Shown piece by piece: positions 8,861 through 17,819 of a DNA stretch of 64,000 nucleotides (positions are counted from its first letter, which is position 1; the number at the start of each line of letters is the position of its first letter). Below the pieces are notes generated by a model. The model was not told the origin of the DNA. It did no database searches and was given only the letters and a program-made list of their open reading frames with translations. This DNA is from Massilia sp. Root351. Its GTDB lineage: Bacteria; Pseudomonadota; Gammaproteobacteria; Burkholderiales; Burkholderiaceae_D. The stretch spans positions 1 through 64,000 of the forward strand of contig NZ_LMDJ01000005.1 in assembly GCF_001425045.1 (NCBI RefSeq). The letters run 5' to 3'. Both the position numbers and the translations under genes were made by a program.

Positions 8861-9042
8861 CTGCCAGTTTGGGCGGCAACTTTGCCCGTCTGCTACTCTA
8901 TAGAGGTGCTTTTCTGACGCTCATCAATCCTTTTTTGCAAAACATGCATAGATGTTGTCGTTTTTCATGTTTTTCAGGCTCCAACAGTGATACATTTCGT
9001 TCTGGTTTTGCAACAATAGTTCTGAAAGAGTAGACCGACACG

Positions 9043-10803
9043 ATGCTATCCAGTGCCCCTACAACGCCCGTGCGCTCCAGCCACAACGACATGGACAGCC
9101 TTCTCGAGGAGGCTGGCGACGTGGTGTTTCGGCTCGATTTGCAAGGCGAGGTGCTGTTCGCCAGCAAGCACGCGCTGGCGCTGTCCGGCCTGGACAGCCT
9201 GCTCGGCACCAGCCTCGCGGCACTGACCAGCGACACCGACCAGCCGGCCCTGAAGGCCTCCCTGGCCGAGCTGCGACAGTCCGGCACTGCCGCCCGCGTC
9301 GAAGTGCGCCTCAAAGGCGAGCAATGCGAAGTCTGGTTCGAATTGCGCTTATCGGTTTATGGACGATCGGGCGTAGGCAATGCCGGCGGCATCCTGGTGG
9401 TGGGCCGCGACCTGACGGTCCAGCACAGCACCGAAGAACGCCTGCGCCACATGGCGACCCATGACGCCTTGACCGAGCTGCCCAACCGCTTGCTGCTGTC
9501 CGACCGCATCCGCATGACGATTGCCCAGGCGCGCCGTTCCGGCCAGGGCTTTTCGGTGGCCACGGTGGGCATCGACGGCTTCAAGAAGGTCAATGACGGC
9601 CTCGGCCACCCGGTCGGCGACGCGGTGCTGCGCATGGCCGCCGCGCGCCTGCGCAAGACGCTGCGCGATTCGGACACCCTGGCCCGCGTCGGCGGCGACG
9701 AATTCGTGGCGGTGCTGCCCGGCACGGCCAGCGAAGCGCAGATCAAGCTGGTCACCGGCCGCCTGCTGGCGACGCTGCAGGCGCCGTTCGAAATCGACAC
9801 CCATACCATCTACCTGGGCGCCTCGGTCGGCGTGTCGGTCTATCCGCAGCACGCCGAGGACGAGGTGCGGCTGGTGGCACTGGCGGACGCGGCCATGTCG
9901 CGCGCCAAGGAAACCGGCAAGGCGCGCTGCGTGGTCTACAGCCCGCGCCACGGGGGCCCGCCGGAACACGACATTTCGCTGGAAGCGGCCATGTTCCAGG
10001 CCGTGCGCGAGGGCGAGTTCATGCTGTATTACCAGCCCATCGTCGACGCCCGCACGCGCGAGATCGAGGGCTTTGAAACGCTGATGCGCTGGAAGCACCC
10101 TACCCTGGGCATGGTGCCGCCGGTGCGTTTCATTCCGATAGCCGAAACCAACGGCCTGATCAACCTGCTCGGCGCCTGGGCGCTGAAGGCGGCTTGCGTC
10201 CAGCTCAAGCAGTTTGAAGAGGTCGCCAAGCGGCCGCTGTATATTTCTGTTAACATTAGCCCTCGGCAATTCCGCAACGACAAATTCCTTGACGTGCTGG
10301 ACGACGCGATGGCGTTCTCCGGCCTCCCGGGTGAGCAATTGGTATTAGAAATTACAGAAGGCACCCTGATGATTGATCCGGCCCATGCCGAAACCATCCT
10401 GACCCGGATGGCGGAACGCAAGGCGCGCATCGCCATCGACGATTTCGGCACCGGCTATTCCTCGCTGGCCTATCTGAAGCGCTTCCCCATCTCGGTCCTG
10501 AAAATCGACCGCGCCTTTATCCGCGACCTGCCCGGCTCGCAGAAGGATGGCGCCATCTGCAACGCCGTGCTGGACCTGGCCAAGCACCTGGACTTGTCGG
10601 TGGTGGCCGAAGGCGTGGAAACCGAAGAACAGCTGGCGCACCTGCAGGAACGCGGCTGCCAGTACATCCAGGGCTACCTGACCGGCAAACCGATGGCCGC
10701 CCATGTGGCCATGGCGGCGCTGCGCGAGCGCACCTACGCCAACCTGGTGCCGGCCGAGGTGAAACTGGAAAGCCGGGCCGAGGCGAGGCAGGTGCAGGCA
10801 TGA
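9043..10803 (+). CDS. PAS-GGDEF-EAL cyclic-di-GMP protein
   Basis: A 586-residue cytosolic protein without membrane segments. A PAS domain (~15-130) is followed by GGDEF (~135-300) and EAL (~310-560). The diguanylate cyclase site GGDEF is intact (217-221), and the product-inhibition site RxxD lies five residues before it (208-211). In the EAL domain the signature is ETL (345-347), but the catalytic surroundings DDFGTGYSS, LKIDR and AEGVET remain, so phosphodiesterase activity is plausible. It may be bifunctional with PAS-controlled output. The stop overlaps the start of the HDOD gene by 4 nt, so the pair is translationally coupled. Confidence 0.93.
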   Translation: MLSSAPTTPVRSSHNDMDSLLEEAGDVVFRLDLQGEVLFASKHALALSGLDSLLGTSLAALTSDTDQPALKASLAELRQSGTAARVEVRLKGEQCEVWFELRLSVYGRSGVGNAGGILVVGRDLTVQHSTEERLRHMATHDALTELPNRLLLSDRIRMTIAQARRSGQGFSVATVGIDGFKKVNDGLGHPVGDAVLRMAAARLRKTLRDSDTLARVGGDEFVAVLPGTASEAQIKLVTGRLLATLQAPFEIDTHTIYLGASVGVSVYPQHAEDEVRLVALADAAMSRAKETGKARCVVYSPRHGGPPEHDISLEAAMFQAVREGEFMLYYQPIVDARTREIEGFETLMRWKHPTLGMVPPVRFIPIAETNGLINLLGAWALKAACVQLKQFEEVAKRPLYISVNISPRQFRNDKFLDVLDDAMAFSGLPGEQLVLEITEGTLMIDPAHAETILTRMAERKARIAIDDFGTGYSSLAYLKRFPISVLKIDRAFIRDLPGSQKDGAICNAVLDLAKHLDLSVVAEGVETEEQLAHLQERGCQYIQGYLTGKPMAAHVAMAALRERTYANLVPAEVKLESRAEARQVQA

Positions 10804-12374
10804 ATTCCGCATTCAACATGGCGCCAAGCCCTGCGCCGAACAGCGCCCCCGGCCTGGCTCCAGGCCTGCAGCCCGCGCTGACACCCGAGCAGGCGCCGCA
10901 AGCCGACGGCAGCAAGACACTGTCCCAGCTGTGGGACCGCACCCGCATGCAGGGCGACATGCCCGGCTTTGCCAAGGCCATCTCCTCCATCCTGGGCGCC
11001 ATGCGCGGCGAGGACGAGAGCGATTTCAACATGACCCAGACCGTGCTGTCGGACCCCGTGCTGACGCAAAAGGTGCTGCGGCTGGCCAATAGCGGCATGT
11101 ACTCGGCCTTCGGCCAGCACGTCAACACCGTCAGCAAGGCGGTGCTGGTGCTGGGCACCGAAGCCATCGGTCACCTGGCGCTGGGGCTGAAACTGATCGA
11201 GGAACTGTCGGTGGCCGGCGCGGGCGCGGGCTCGTCCAGCGCCCACATCGAAATGGAAAAGGCGGTGCTGGCCGGCATGGTGGCGCAGCAAGTGGCCAGC
11301 AGCGCCAACAGCCGCCACGCCGAGGAAGCCGTGGTCTGCTCGCTGCTGCACTCGCTTGGCCGCATGATGATTACCTTCTACATGCCGGAGCGCTGGAGCC
11401 AGATGCAGGAAATCGCCGGCGTCGACAAGGAAGACCAGGCCGCGCCGCAGGTGCTGGGCCTGACGATGGAGGAAGTGGGCAGCGCCGCCGCCACGCACTG
11501 GGGCCTGCCGAAGAATTTGATCAGTGGCATGCGCATCGTGGCGCCGGCCGAACCCGGCGCGGAAGTGAGCCACGCCGACTGGATCGCCGGCCTGTCGACC
11601 ATGTCGGCCCGCTGCGCCGAATCGCTGTGGCATGACGACGAGGCCGGCGCGCTGGAAGTCAAGCGCATCACCGAGAGCTATTCGGGCATGCTGGGCGTGG
11701 CGCCGGAACAGATGGGCGAAGCGATAGAAAAGGCGCGCGAAGCGGCGGTCAACGACCTGTCGATCGCACCGCTGTCCAAGCCGGCCGAACGGCGCGCCAA
11801 GGCGCTGGCCAAGACGCGCCAGCGCGCCGCCGGCAACAAGATCCTGCTCAGCGGCCTGGCCGACATGCGCGACCTGGTCGATTCGGCCAGCCCGGGCCAG
11901 ATGGTGTCCATTGCGCTCGAGACGGTGTACCAGGGCCTGGACTTCTCCCGCGCGGTCGCTTTTGTGCGCAACCGCCGCGAGGGCCGCTACGCCGCCAAGA
12001 TGTGCTTCGGCGAGGGCGTGAAGGAAAAGCTGGGCGAAATGGTGTTCGACGACGCGTATGAGCCGAACGTGTTCCATGCCGCACTGAACAGCGACCGCGT
12101 GATCTTCATCGAGAACGCGCGCGACCCGAAATTCGCCGCCAAGCTGCCGGCCTGGTGGAAAGCCACGCTGTCCGAGGCGCGCAGCTTCGTCATCCTGCCG
12201 CTGCTGTCGAACCTGCAGCCGGCCGGCTTCATCTACGGCGACTGGGACGAGTCCTTCCCGCCCATCCAGCTCAGCCAGACCGAGTTCGGCCTGCTGAACG
12301 ATATGCGCGCGCTGGTGGTCAAGGCGGTCGAGCGGCGCCACCAGCTGGAAGCGGTGGGCAACCGGGTGGGCTAG
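10800..12374 (+). CDS. HDOD-domain signalling protein with C-terminal GAF-like domain
   Basis: A 524-residue protein. After a Pro/Ala-rich N-terminus (1-37) comes an HDOD domain (~45-260), with LSDPVLTQKVLRLANSGMY and VSKAVLVLGTEAI as recognisable segments. HDOD proteins resemble HD hydrolases but lack the catalytic residues and act as signalling scaffolds. Residues ~340-510 look like a GAF-type sensor, including a region on dialing recognised surfaces for loading into protein contacts, and are preceded by a Lys/Arg-rich helix. It is coupled to the GGDEF-EAL gene through ATGA, suggesting one c-di-GMP signalling unit. Its stop codon overlaps that of the convergent MFS gene. Confidence 0.85.
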   Translation: MNSAFNMAPSPAPNSAPGLAPGLQPALTPEQAPQADGSKTLSQLWDRTRMQGDMPGFAKAISSILGAMRGEDESDFNMTQTVLSDPVLTQKVLRLANSGMYSAFGQHVNTVSKAVLVLGTEAIGHLALGLKLIEELSVAGAGAGSSSAHIEMEKAVLAGMVAQQVASSANSRHAEEAVVCSLLHSLGRMMITFYMPERWSQMQEIAGVDKEDQAAPQVLGLTMEEVGSAAATHWGLPKNLISGMRIVAPAEPGAEVSHADWIAGLSTMSARCAESLWHDDEAGALEVKRITESYSGMLGVAPEQMGEAIEKAREAAVNDLSIAPLSKPAERRAKALAKTRQRAAGNKILLSGLADMRDLVDSASPGQMVSIALETVYQGLDFSRAVAFVRNRREGRYAAKMCFGEGVKEKLGEMVFDDAYEPNVFHAALNSDRVIFIENARDPKFAAKLPAWWKATLSEARSFVILPLLSNLQPAGFIYGDWDESFPPIQLSQTEFGLLNDMRALVVKAVERRHQLEAVGNRVG

Positions 12375-13519
12375 GCCCGCCCCGCGGTCCAGCGGAACGA
12401 CAGCGCCGCCGCTCCCGCGGCGCCCGCCGCCAGGGTGGCCGCCACGTAGTAGACCGATTCGGGGCCCAGCCCTTCCCAGCACTGCGACAATCCGAGCCCG
12501 CCCAGCGTTCCGCCTACGCCATAGGAAATGCTGATGTAGAGCGCCTGTCCGCGCGCCTGCAAAGGTCCGGCGAACCAGCGCTGCATCGCCAGCACCGACG
12601 ACGAGTGGTGCAGCGCGAACGTGGCCGCGTGCAGCAGCTGCGCCAGCACCAGCAGCGCCAGCCAGTGCGCGCCCGCCCCTATCATGGCGAACCGCAGCAC
12701 GGCAACGCCGAAAGCCAGCATCAGCATGGCCTGCGCGCCCCAGCGTTTGAGCAGCGGCGCCTGGAAGTAGAACAACATCACTTCCGCCATCACGCCCAGC
12801 GACCACATGGCGCCGATCACGGTCTTGCTGTAGCCGGCGCGCTCCAGATACAGCGAATAGAAGGTGTACAGCGAAGTATGGGCGGACACCATCAGCGCGC
12901 TGGAGGCAAAGAAGGCCAGCACCTCGCGCCGGCGCAGCACCGCCAGCAAGGCCGGGCGCGCACCGGCGTGCTGCTGGCGCGGCGCCTCGTGCATGCGGAA
13001 CGCCGCGCCCACCACGCACGCCAGCAGCGCCCCGGCTGCCCACGGCAAGGCGCGCGTACCCCAGTAGTCGAGCGCGCAGGCGGTCAGCATGGCGGCCACG
13101 ATGAATCCGACCGAGCCCCACAGGCGGATGCGGCCATAGTAGGTCAAGTCGCCGCGCATCTCGGACAGCATCAACGCCTCGCAGATGGGCCCCTGCGCGC
13201 TGGTAAACAGGTTGAGCAGCACCATGGCCGCGAAGAAGTGGGCGAACGTGCTGCCGATAAAGAAGCCGGAGAATGCCGTCAGCGCGGCCAGGCCGGTGAG
13301 GCGCAGCACCACCACGCGGCGCTCCGTGTGGTCGGCCACCCAGCCCCACAGGTTGGGCCCGAAAATGCGCAGCACCTGGATCAGCGACATCAGCACGCCG
13401 ATCTGCGCCACCGTCATGCCCTGGTCGGCGAAGAACAGGCTGGCGTACGTGGAGAAAGTACCCGCGTGCGCGTAGTAAAAGAAGAGGAAGGTACCGAAGC
13501 TGAAGAACTGGGTGGGCAT
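12371..13519 (-). CDS. MFS permease, 3-phenylpropionate/nucleoside:H+ symporter-like (PPP family)
   Basis: A 382-residue protein with about 12 hydrophobic segments. The start QFFSFGTFLFFYYAHAGTF and the later YYGRIRLWGSVGFI are typical of the HcaT/LacY-like MFS_1 group; the second carries the RxWGSxGF motif. Substrates in this group are aromatic acids, sugars or nucleosides, and none can be chosen here. It lies between the HDOD gene (convergent, 4-bp overlap at the stops) and aroC (same strand, 51 bp upstream). It may be co-transcribed with aroC. Confidence 0.85.
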   Translation of the reverse strand: MPTQFFSFGTFLFFYYAHAGTFSTYASLFFADQGMTVAQIGVLMSLIQVLRIFGPNLWGWVADHTERRVVVLRLTGLAALTAFSGFFIGSTFAHFFAAMVLLNLFTSAQGPICEALMLSEMRGDLTYYGRIRLWGSVGFIVAAMLTACALDYWGTRALPWAAGALLACVVGAAFRMHEAPRQQHAGARPALLAVLRRREVLAFFASSALMVSAHTSLYTFYSLYLERAGYSKTVIGAMWSLGVMAEVMLFYFQAPLLKRWGAQAMLMLAFGVAVLRFAMIGAGAHWLALLVLAQLLHAATFALHHSSSVLAMQRWFAGPLQARGQALYISISYGVGGTLGGLGLSQCWEGLGPESVYYVAATLAAGAAGAAALSFRWTAGRA

Positions 13520-13570
13520 GGCGATGGCCTCCCCCGCAGGGCGGGAAAGGCCGGGCTGGAGTGAAGAACC

Positions 13571-14674
13571 TTACTTGCTGCGCGCGATATCCGGGGTGGC
13601 CACGCTGACGTCGCCGCATTGCGCTCGGTGCATCAGTGCGTGGTCCATCAGCACCAGCGCCAGCATGGCTTCGGCGATCGGCGTGGCACGGATGCCCACG
13701 CACGGGTCGTGGCGGCCGAAGGTTTCCACCATCACCGGGTTGCCTTCCTTGTCGATCGAGCGGCGCGGCGTGCGGATCGACGAGGTGGGCTTGATGGCGA
13801 TGGAGACGGTGATGTCCTGGCCGGTCGAGATCCCGCCCAGCACACCGCCGGCGTTGTTGCCGACGAAGCCTTCCGGGGTCAGCTCGTCGCCATGCTCGGA
13901 ACCCTTCTGCGCCACCGACTTGAAGCCGGCGCCGATCTCCACGCCCTTGACCGCGTTAATGCCCATCATCGCGTAGGCGATATCGGCGTCCAGCTTGTCG
14001 TAGATGGGCTGGCCCAGGCCCACCGGCACGTTCTGCGCCACCACGTCGATGCGCGCGCCGATCGAGTCGCCTTCCTTGCGCAGCGCGTCCATCGCGTCTT
14101 CCATGCGCGCAATCAGCGCTGCGTCGCCGCTGGCGGCGAAGAAGGGATTGTTCGGTACGTGTTCCCAGGCTTCGAACGGCACCGGGATGTCGCCCAGCTG
14201 GCTCATGCAGCCCTTGAACACAGTGCCGTACTGCTGCTGCAGCCATTTCTTGGCCACCGCGGCCGCGCCGACGATGGGCGCCGTCAGGCGCGCCGAGGAG
14301 CGGCCGCCGCCGCGCGGATCGCGCACGCCATACTTGTGCCAGTAGGTGTAATCTGCATGGCCGGGGCGGAAGCTTTCCGTGATATTGCCGTAGTCCTTGC
14401 TGCGCTGGTCTTCGTTGCGGATCAGCAGTGCGATCGGGGTGCCGGTGGTGACGCCCTGGTACACGCCGGACAGGATTTCGACCCGGTCCGGTTCCTGGCG
14501 CTGGGTGACGTGGCGCGACGTGCCGGGCTTGCGGCGGTCCAGCTCGGGCTGGATGTCGGCCTCGCTCAGCGGCAGGCCCGGAGGGCAGCCATCGATGACG
14601 CAACCGATCGCAATACCATGCGATTCGCCGAAAGTGCTAACAGAAAACAGCTTGCCAAAGGAATTACCGGACAT
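13571..14674 (-). CDS. aroC: Chorismate synthase
   Basis: A 367-residue chorismate synthase, the last step of the shikimate pathway: EPSP to chorismate with reduced FMN. The start [10 protein letters not shown] at 14674 is the family-conserved N-terminus; an in-frame ATG 36 nt upstream adds non-conserved residues. Signatures visible are [24 protein letters not shown] (preceded by RGGG) and [17 protein letters not shown]. The length matches the bacterial enzyme. It reads away from the divergent DUF3369 signalling gene; the gap between them contains a sharp inverted repeat. Confidence 0.97.
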   Translation of the reverse strand: MSGNSFGKLFSVSTFGESHGIAIGCVIDGCPPGLPLSEADIQPELDRRKPGTSRHVTQRQEPDRVEILSGVYQGVTTGTPIALLIRNEDQRSKDYGNITESFRPGHADYTYWHKYGVRDPRGGGRSSARLTAPIVGAAAVAKKWLQQQYGTVFKGCMSQLGDIPVPFEAWEHVPNNPFFAASGDAALIARMEDAMDALRKEGDSIGARIDVVAQNVPVGLGQPIYDKLDADIAYAMMGINAVKGVEIGAGFKSVAQKGSEHGDELTPEGFVGNNAGGVLGGISTGQDITVSIAIKPTSSIRTPRRSIDKEGNPVMVETFGRHDPCVGIRATPIAEAMLALVLMDHALMHRAQCGDVSVATPDIARSK

Positions 14675-14750
14675 AGGGAGCAGAGTGAGTAGACTGAGGG
14701 AATCTCTCAATTCTACCAGTCCCCCGCGCCGGCCGTGGCAAGCATGCCGA

Positions 14751-14772
14751 AATAGTACTTATCAGTACTATT
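14751..14772. promoter_or_regulatory. Perfect 9-bp inverted repeat, operator-like
   Basis: AATAGTACT (14751-14759), a 4-nt spacer, then AGTACTATT (14764-14772), embedded in GC-poor DNA between aroC and the divergent signalling gene. The symmetry and AT-richness fit a dimeric-regulator operator. A -10-like TATACT lies downstream at 14834-14839 for the plus-strand gene. No regulator gene is adjacent. Confidence 0.5.
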
Positions 14773-14877
14773 AAAATGTCGTTATTGGTGACAGGAAAGC
14801 ACTGAAATGATCGTTCTGCCTAACAATTCCCTATATACTTGAAATCAAGAACACCGAGATATCTGGAGAAGCGACAC

Positions 14878-17139
14878 ATGCCCCCATCGATCACGCCCCT
14901 TGACCCAAACAAGGACGATCAGGACGATCTGGTATTCTTGGAGGAACATCCGGCGGAACCGGCAGCGCACGCTTCCCGCGAGGTGTGGCGCGTGATGATC
15001 ATCGACGACGACGAAGACGTCCATTCCACCACCACGTTTGCGCTCGGCAACCTGGACATGCAGCAGCGTCCGCTGGAGTTCGTCCACGCCTATTCCGCCA
15101 GCCAGGCCCGCGAAATGCTCAAGCACGAGCACGACATCGCCGTCATCCTGCTCGACGTGGTGATGGAACAGGACGACGCCGGCCTGCACCTGGTGCGCTA
15201 CATCCGCGAAACGCTCAAGCTTGCCGACGTGCGCATCATCCTGCGCACCGGCCAGCCCGGCTACGCGCCGGAAATCGACGCCATCCGCGACTACGACATC
15301 AACGATTACAAGACCAAGTCCGAGCTGACCCGCATCAAGCTGTTCACCACGGTGACGGCGGCGATCCGCTCCTACGAACAGATCCGCAAGATCAGCAACA
15401 GCCGGCGCGGCCTGGACCAGATCGTCCACGCCAGCACCGAGCTGATGTCGCTGCACGGCGTGCACAATTTCGCCGCCGGCGTGCTGGCCCAGATCGCCTC
15501 GCTGCTGCGCCAGCCGGCCAACGGTGTGCTGTGCGTACAGGAATGCCCGGACAGCGGCTGCCACGAGCTGATGGCCATGGCCGCCGCCGGCAGCTACGCC
15601 AACCTGGATGGGCAGCAGCTGACCGTGCGCAACGAGCCGCGCGTGACCGAAGCCATGGAACGCTCACTGGACGAGCGCCGCAACCACTACGGCAACGGCT
15701 GCATCACGCTGTACTTCGCCGGCAAGGCCAGCCGCGCCTTTGTCGCTTTTATGCTGGTGGACCGCCCGGTGACCGAACTGGAAGAGCGGCTGCTGGAAGT
15801 CTTTTGCAGCAACGTCGCCGTGGGGCTGGACAACGTCGAGCTGGTGTCGCACCTGCACAACGCGGCCTTTTACGACCAGCTCTCCAAGCTGCCCAACCGC
15901 ACCCGCCTGGTGGAGATCCTGGACGCCACGCTGGCCGGTCCAGCCAAGCAGGACGCCAGCGTGGCGCTGGTGGACCTGGACCACTTTGCCGAAACCAACG
16001 ACGCGCTCGGCCACCAGTTCGGCGACCTGCTGCTGCTGGCCGTGGCCGACCGCCTGCAAACCAACCTGGGACAGCAACTGACGGTGGCGCGCATCGGCGG
16101 CGACATCTTCTGCGTGCTGGGCGACGCGGCGCAAGTGAATCCGGCCATGATCCTGGCGCTGTTCCAGGTGCCGTTCAGCATAGACGGCCAGGACGTGCAG
16201 CTGTCCGCCACGCTGGGCCTGGTACGCCTGGCCGAGCACGACGGCAGCGGCGCCGACGCGCTGAAGGATGCCGACATCGCCCTCAAGCGCGCCAAGACCC
16301 AGCAGCGCGCCGGCCACTTCTACTTCTCCCGCAGCATGGGCGTGGAGATCCGCGAACGGGTGCGCATGATGCACGCGCTGCGCACCGCCTTCGGCCAGAA
16401 CCAGCTGTTCGTGGTGTACCAGCCGCAGATCGATCTGGCCACGCGCCGCCCGGTGGGCTGCGAAGCGCTGCTGCGCTGGCAGACGCCGGACGGCAAGTTC
16501 ATCTCGCCGGACCGCTTCATTCCGATTGCCGAGTACTCCGGCCTGATCATCGACCTGGGCGAATGGGTAATGCGCACCGCCTGCCGCGAACTGGTGACGC
16601 TGCGCGCGGCCGGCCACGACAACTTCACCATGTCGATCAACGTCTCGCAGGTGCAGTTCCGCCACCCCTACTTCCTCGAGATGCTGCGCCGAGCGCTGGC
16701 CGACACCGGGGCGCCGCCGGAATTCGTGGAGCTGGAGATCACCGAATCGATGGCGATGGAAGAGCCGGACCTGCTGATCAAGATGCTGGGCCAGATCAAG
16801 CAAACCGGCGTCAGCATCGCAATCGACGATTTCGGCACCGGTTTCTCCTCGCTGTCCTACTTGCAGCGGCTGCAAATCGACCGCCTGAAGATAGACCGCG
16901 CCTTCGTCACCGAGATCACCGGTTCGGCGCGTGGCAGCAGCATCGCCGAGATGGTGATCCAGCTGGGCCGCAACCTGGGCCTGGCAGTGATTGCGGAAGG
17001 GGTGGAGGACGAGCGGCAGGCGCAGATCCTGCAATCGCTGGGCTGCCCGCTGGCGCAAGGCTTCCTGTTTGCCCGCCCAATGACGGCGGAGGCCCTGAAC
17101 GGGTGGCTCAACAACGACGCCCTCGAAGGCGTGGCTTGA
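14878..17139 (+). CDS. Response regulator-DUF3369-GGDEF(degenerate)-EAL protein
   Basis: A 753-residue protein. The start at 14878 follows ribosome site GGAG; a TTG 39 nt upstream is less likely. The N-terminal receiver (~35-160) has an acidic pocket DDD 43-45, the phospho-acceptor Asp in LLDVVME (~93), and Lys in DYKTKSEL (~145). A DUF3369 domain follows (~165-330). The GGDEF signature is altered to GGDIF (407-411), so cyclase activity is unlikely. The EAL domain has EALLRW (529 onward), DDFGTGFSS, LKIDR and AEGVED, so c-di-GMP phosphodiesterase activity is likely. No cognate kinase is adjacent. A shared hairpin terminator follows. Confidence 0.92.
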   Translation: MPPSITPLDPNKDDQDDLVFLEEHPAEPAAHASREVWRVMIIDDDEDVHSTTTFALGNLDMQQRPLEFVHAYSASQAREMLKHEHDIAVILLDVVMEQDDAGLHLVRYIRETLKLADVRIILRTGQPGYAPEIDAIRDYDINDYKTKSELTRIKLFTTVTAAIRSYEQIRKISNSRRGLDQIVHASTELMSLHGVHNFAAGVLAQIASLLRQPANGVLCVQECPDSGCHELMAMAAAGSYANLDGQQLTVRNEPRVTEAMERSLDERRNHYGNGCITLYFAGKASRAFVAFMLVDRPVTELEERLLEVFCSNVAVGLDNVELVSHLHNAAFYDQLSKLPNRTRLVEILDATLAGPAKQDASVALVDLDHFAETNDALGHQFGDLLLLAVADRLQTNLGQQLTVARIGGDIFCVLGDAAQVNPAMILALFQVPFSIDGQDVQLSATLGLVRLAEHDGSGADALKDADIALKRAKTQQRAGHFYFSRSMGVEIRERVRMMHALRTAFGQNQLFVVYQPQIDLATRRPVGCEALLRWQTPDGKFISPDRFIPIAEYSGLIIDLGEWVMRTACRELVTLRAAGHDNFTMSINVSQVQFRHPYFLEMLRRALADTGAPPEFVELEITESMAMEEPDLLIKMLGQIKQTGVSIAIDDFGTGFSSLSYLQRLQIDRLKIDRAFVTEITGSARGSSIAEMVIQLGRNLGLAVIAEGVEDERQAQILQSLGCPLAQGFLFARPMTAEALNGWLNNDALEGVA

Positions 17140-17146
17140 ATAAAAA

Positions 17147-17169
17147 AACGCTATCCGATGGATAGCGTT
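17147..17169. terminator. Bidirectional terminator between EAL and CBS genes
   Basis: A perfect 10-bp stem AACGCTATCC/GGATAGCGTT with a GAT loop, between convergent genes. On the minus strand the stem runs into a stretch of seven Ts, so it is a strong terminator for the CBS gene. On the plus strand the tail is TT-CTTCGTT, which is weaker. Confidence 0.85.
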
Positions 17170-17189
17170 CTTCGTTGTGGCCGCCGGAT

Positions 17190-17645
17190 TCAGTCGGCCG
17201 GCTGTTCTTCCTCTGCCGGCCAGTCGCGGATATACGCCTTGAGCATGCGGTTCTCGAAGCTCTGCGCTTCCAGCACCGCGCGCGCCACGTCGTAGAACGA
17301 GATCACGCCCAGCAGGGTTTTCGCGTTCATCACCGGCAGATAGCGCGCATGCTTTTCCAGCATGATGCGGCGCACTTCGTTGACTTCCGTGTCCGGTGTC
17401 ACCGTGATCGGGTGGTCTTCCATGTGCTTGCGCACCGTGCCGCCACCGACCGAGCCGTCGTTCTCGTGCAGCGCCTTCAGCACTTCGCGGAAGGTCAGCA
17501 TGCCGACCAGGTCGCCGAACTCCATCACCACCAGCGAGCCGATGTCTTTCTCGGCCATGGTTTTCGCCGCTTCAGACAAGGGCTGGTCGGGCTTGATGGT
17601 ATAGAGGATGTTGCCTTTAACTTGAAGAATTTCGGAGACTTTCAT
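17190..17645 (-). CDS. CBS-domain pair protein
   Basis: A 151-residue protein made of two CBS motifs (~5-60 and ~75-135). Typical segments are PLSEAAKTMAEKDIGSLVVME with LVGMLTFRE in the first, and TEVNEVRRIMLEKHARYLPV with LLGVISFYDVAR in the second. CBS pairs bind adenine nucleotides (AMP, ATP, SAM) and sense energy state. No catalytic domain is attached, so it probably regulates a partner. It is expressed alone, with its own terminator. The divergent neighbour is the sulfhydrylase gene, 174 bp away. Confidence 0.9.
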   Translation of the reverse strand: MKVSEILQVKGNILYTIKPDQPLSEAAKTMAEKDIGSLVVMEFGDLVGMLTFREVLKALHENDGSVGGGTVRKHMEDHPITVTPDTEVNEVRRIMLEKHARYLPVMNAKTLLGVISFYDVARAVLEAQSFENRMLKAYIRDWPAEEEQPAD

Positions 17646-17737
17646 TTTGGGCCGTCCTGTCCGTGTGAATGGGATTTGTAGTTATTGTAAGCCTTACTGC
17701 GAATGTAGCGTATGCCCGGAGAAAAATCCAGTGTTGC

Positions 17738-17754
17738 GCAATATCAAATATTGC
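17738..17754. promoter_or_regulatory. 7-bp inverted repeat upstream of the sulfhydrylase gene
   Basis: GCAATAT-CAA-ATATTGC lies 65 bp before the start codon, in the CBS/sulfhydrylase divergent gap. It could be an operator for a dimeric regulator of methionine metabolism. I see no SAM or SAH riboswitch in the remaining leader. Confidence 0.4.
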
Positions 17755-17819
17755 ATGTTGTGCGCGTCTGGTGTGCGCGGTACGATCTTGCCACCTCAAT
17801 AACCCAAAACGAGACATCC

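Noticed and set aside
8842-9042. c-di-GMP (GEMM) riboswitch before the PAS-GGDEF-EAL gene
   Set aside because: A strong hairpin is present, but none of the conserved GEMM core sequence or the tetraloop-receptor arrangement is visible.
10734-13703. A 989-codon minus-strand frame across the HDOD and MFS genes
   Set aside because: It runs in a shifted frame through two well-supported genes and shows the composition of an antisense shadow.
17646-17819. SAM or SAH riboswitch ahead of the sulfhydrylase gene
   Set aside because: The leader contains only a short inverted repeat; no pseudoknot-forming conserved elements are seen.
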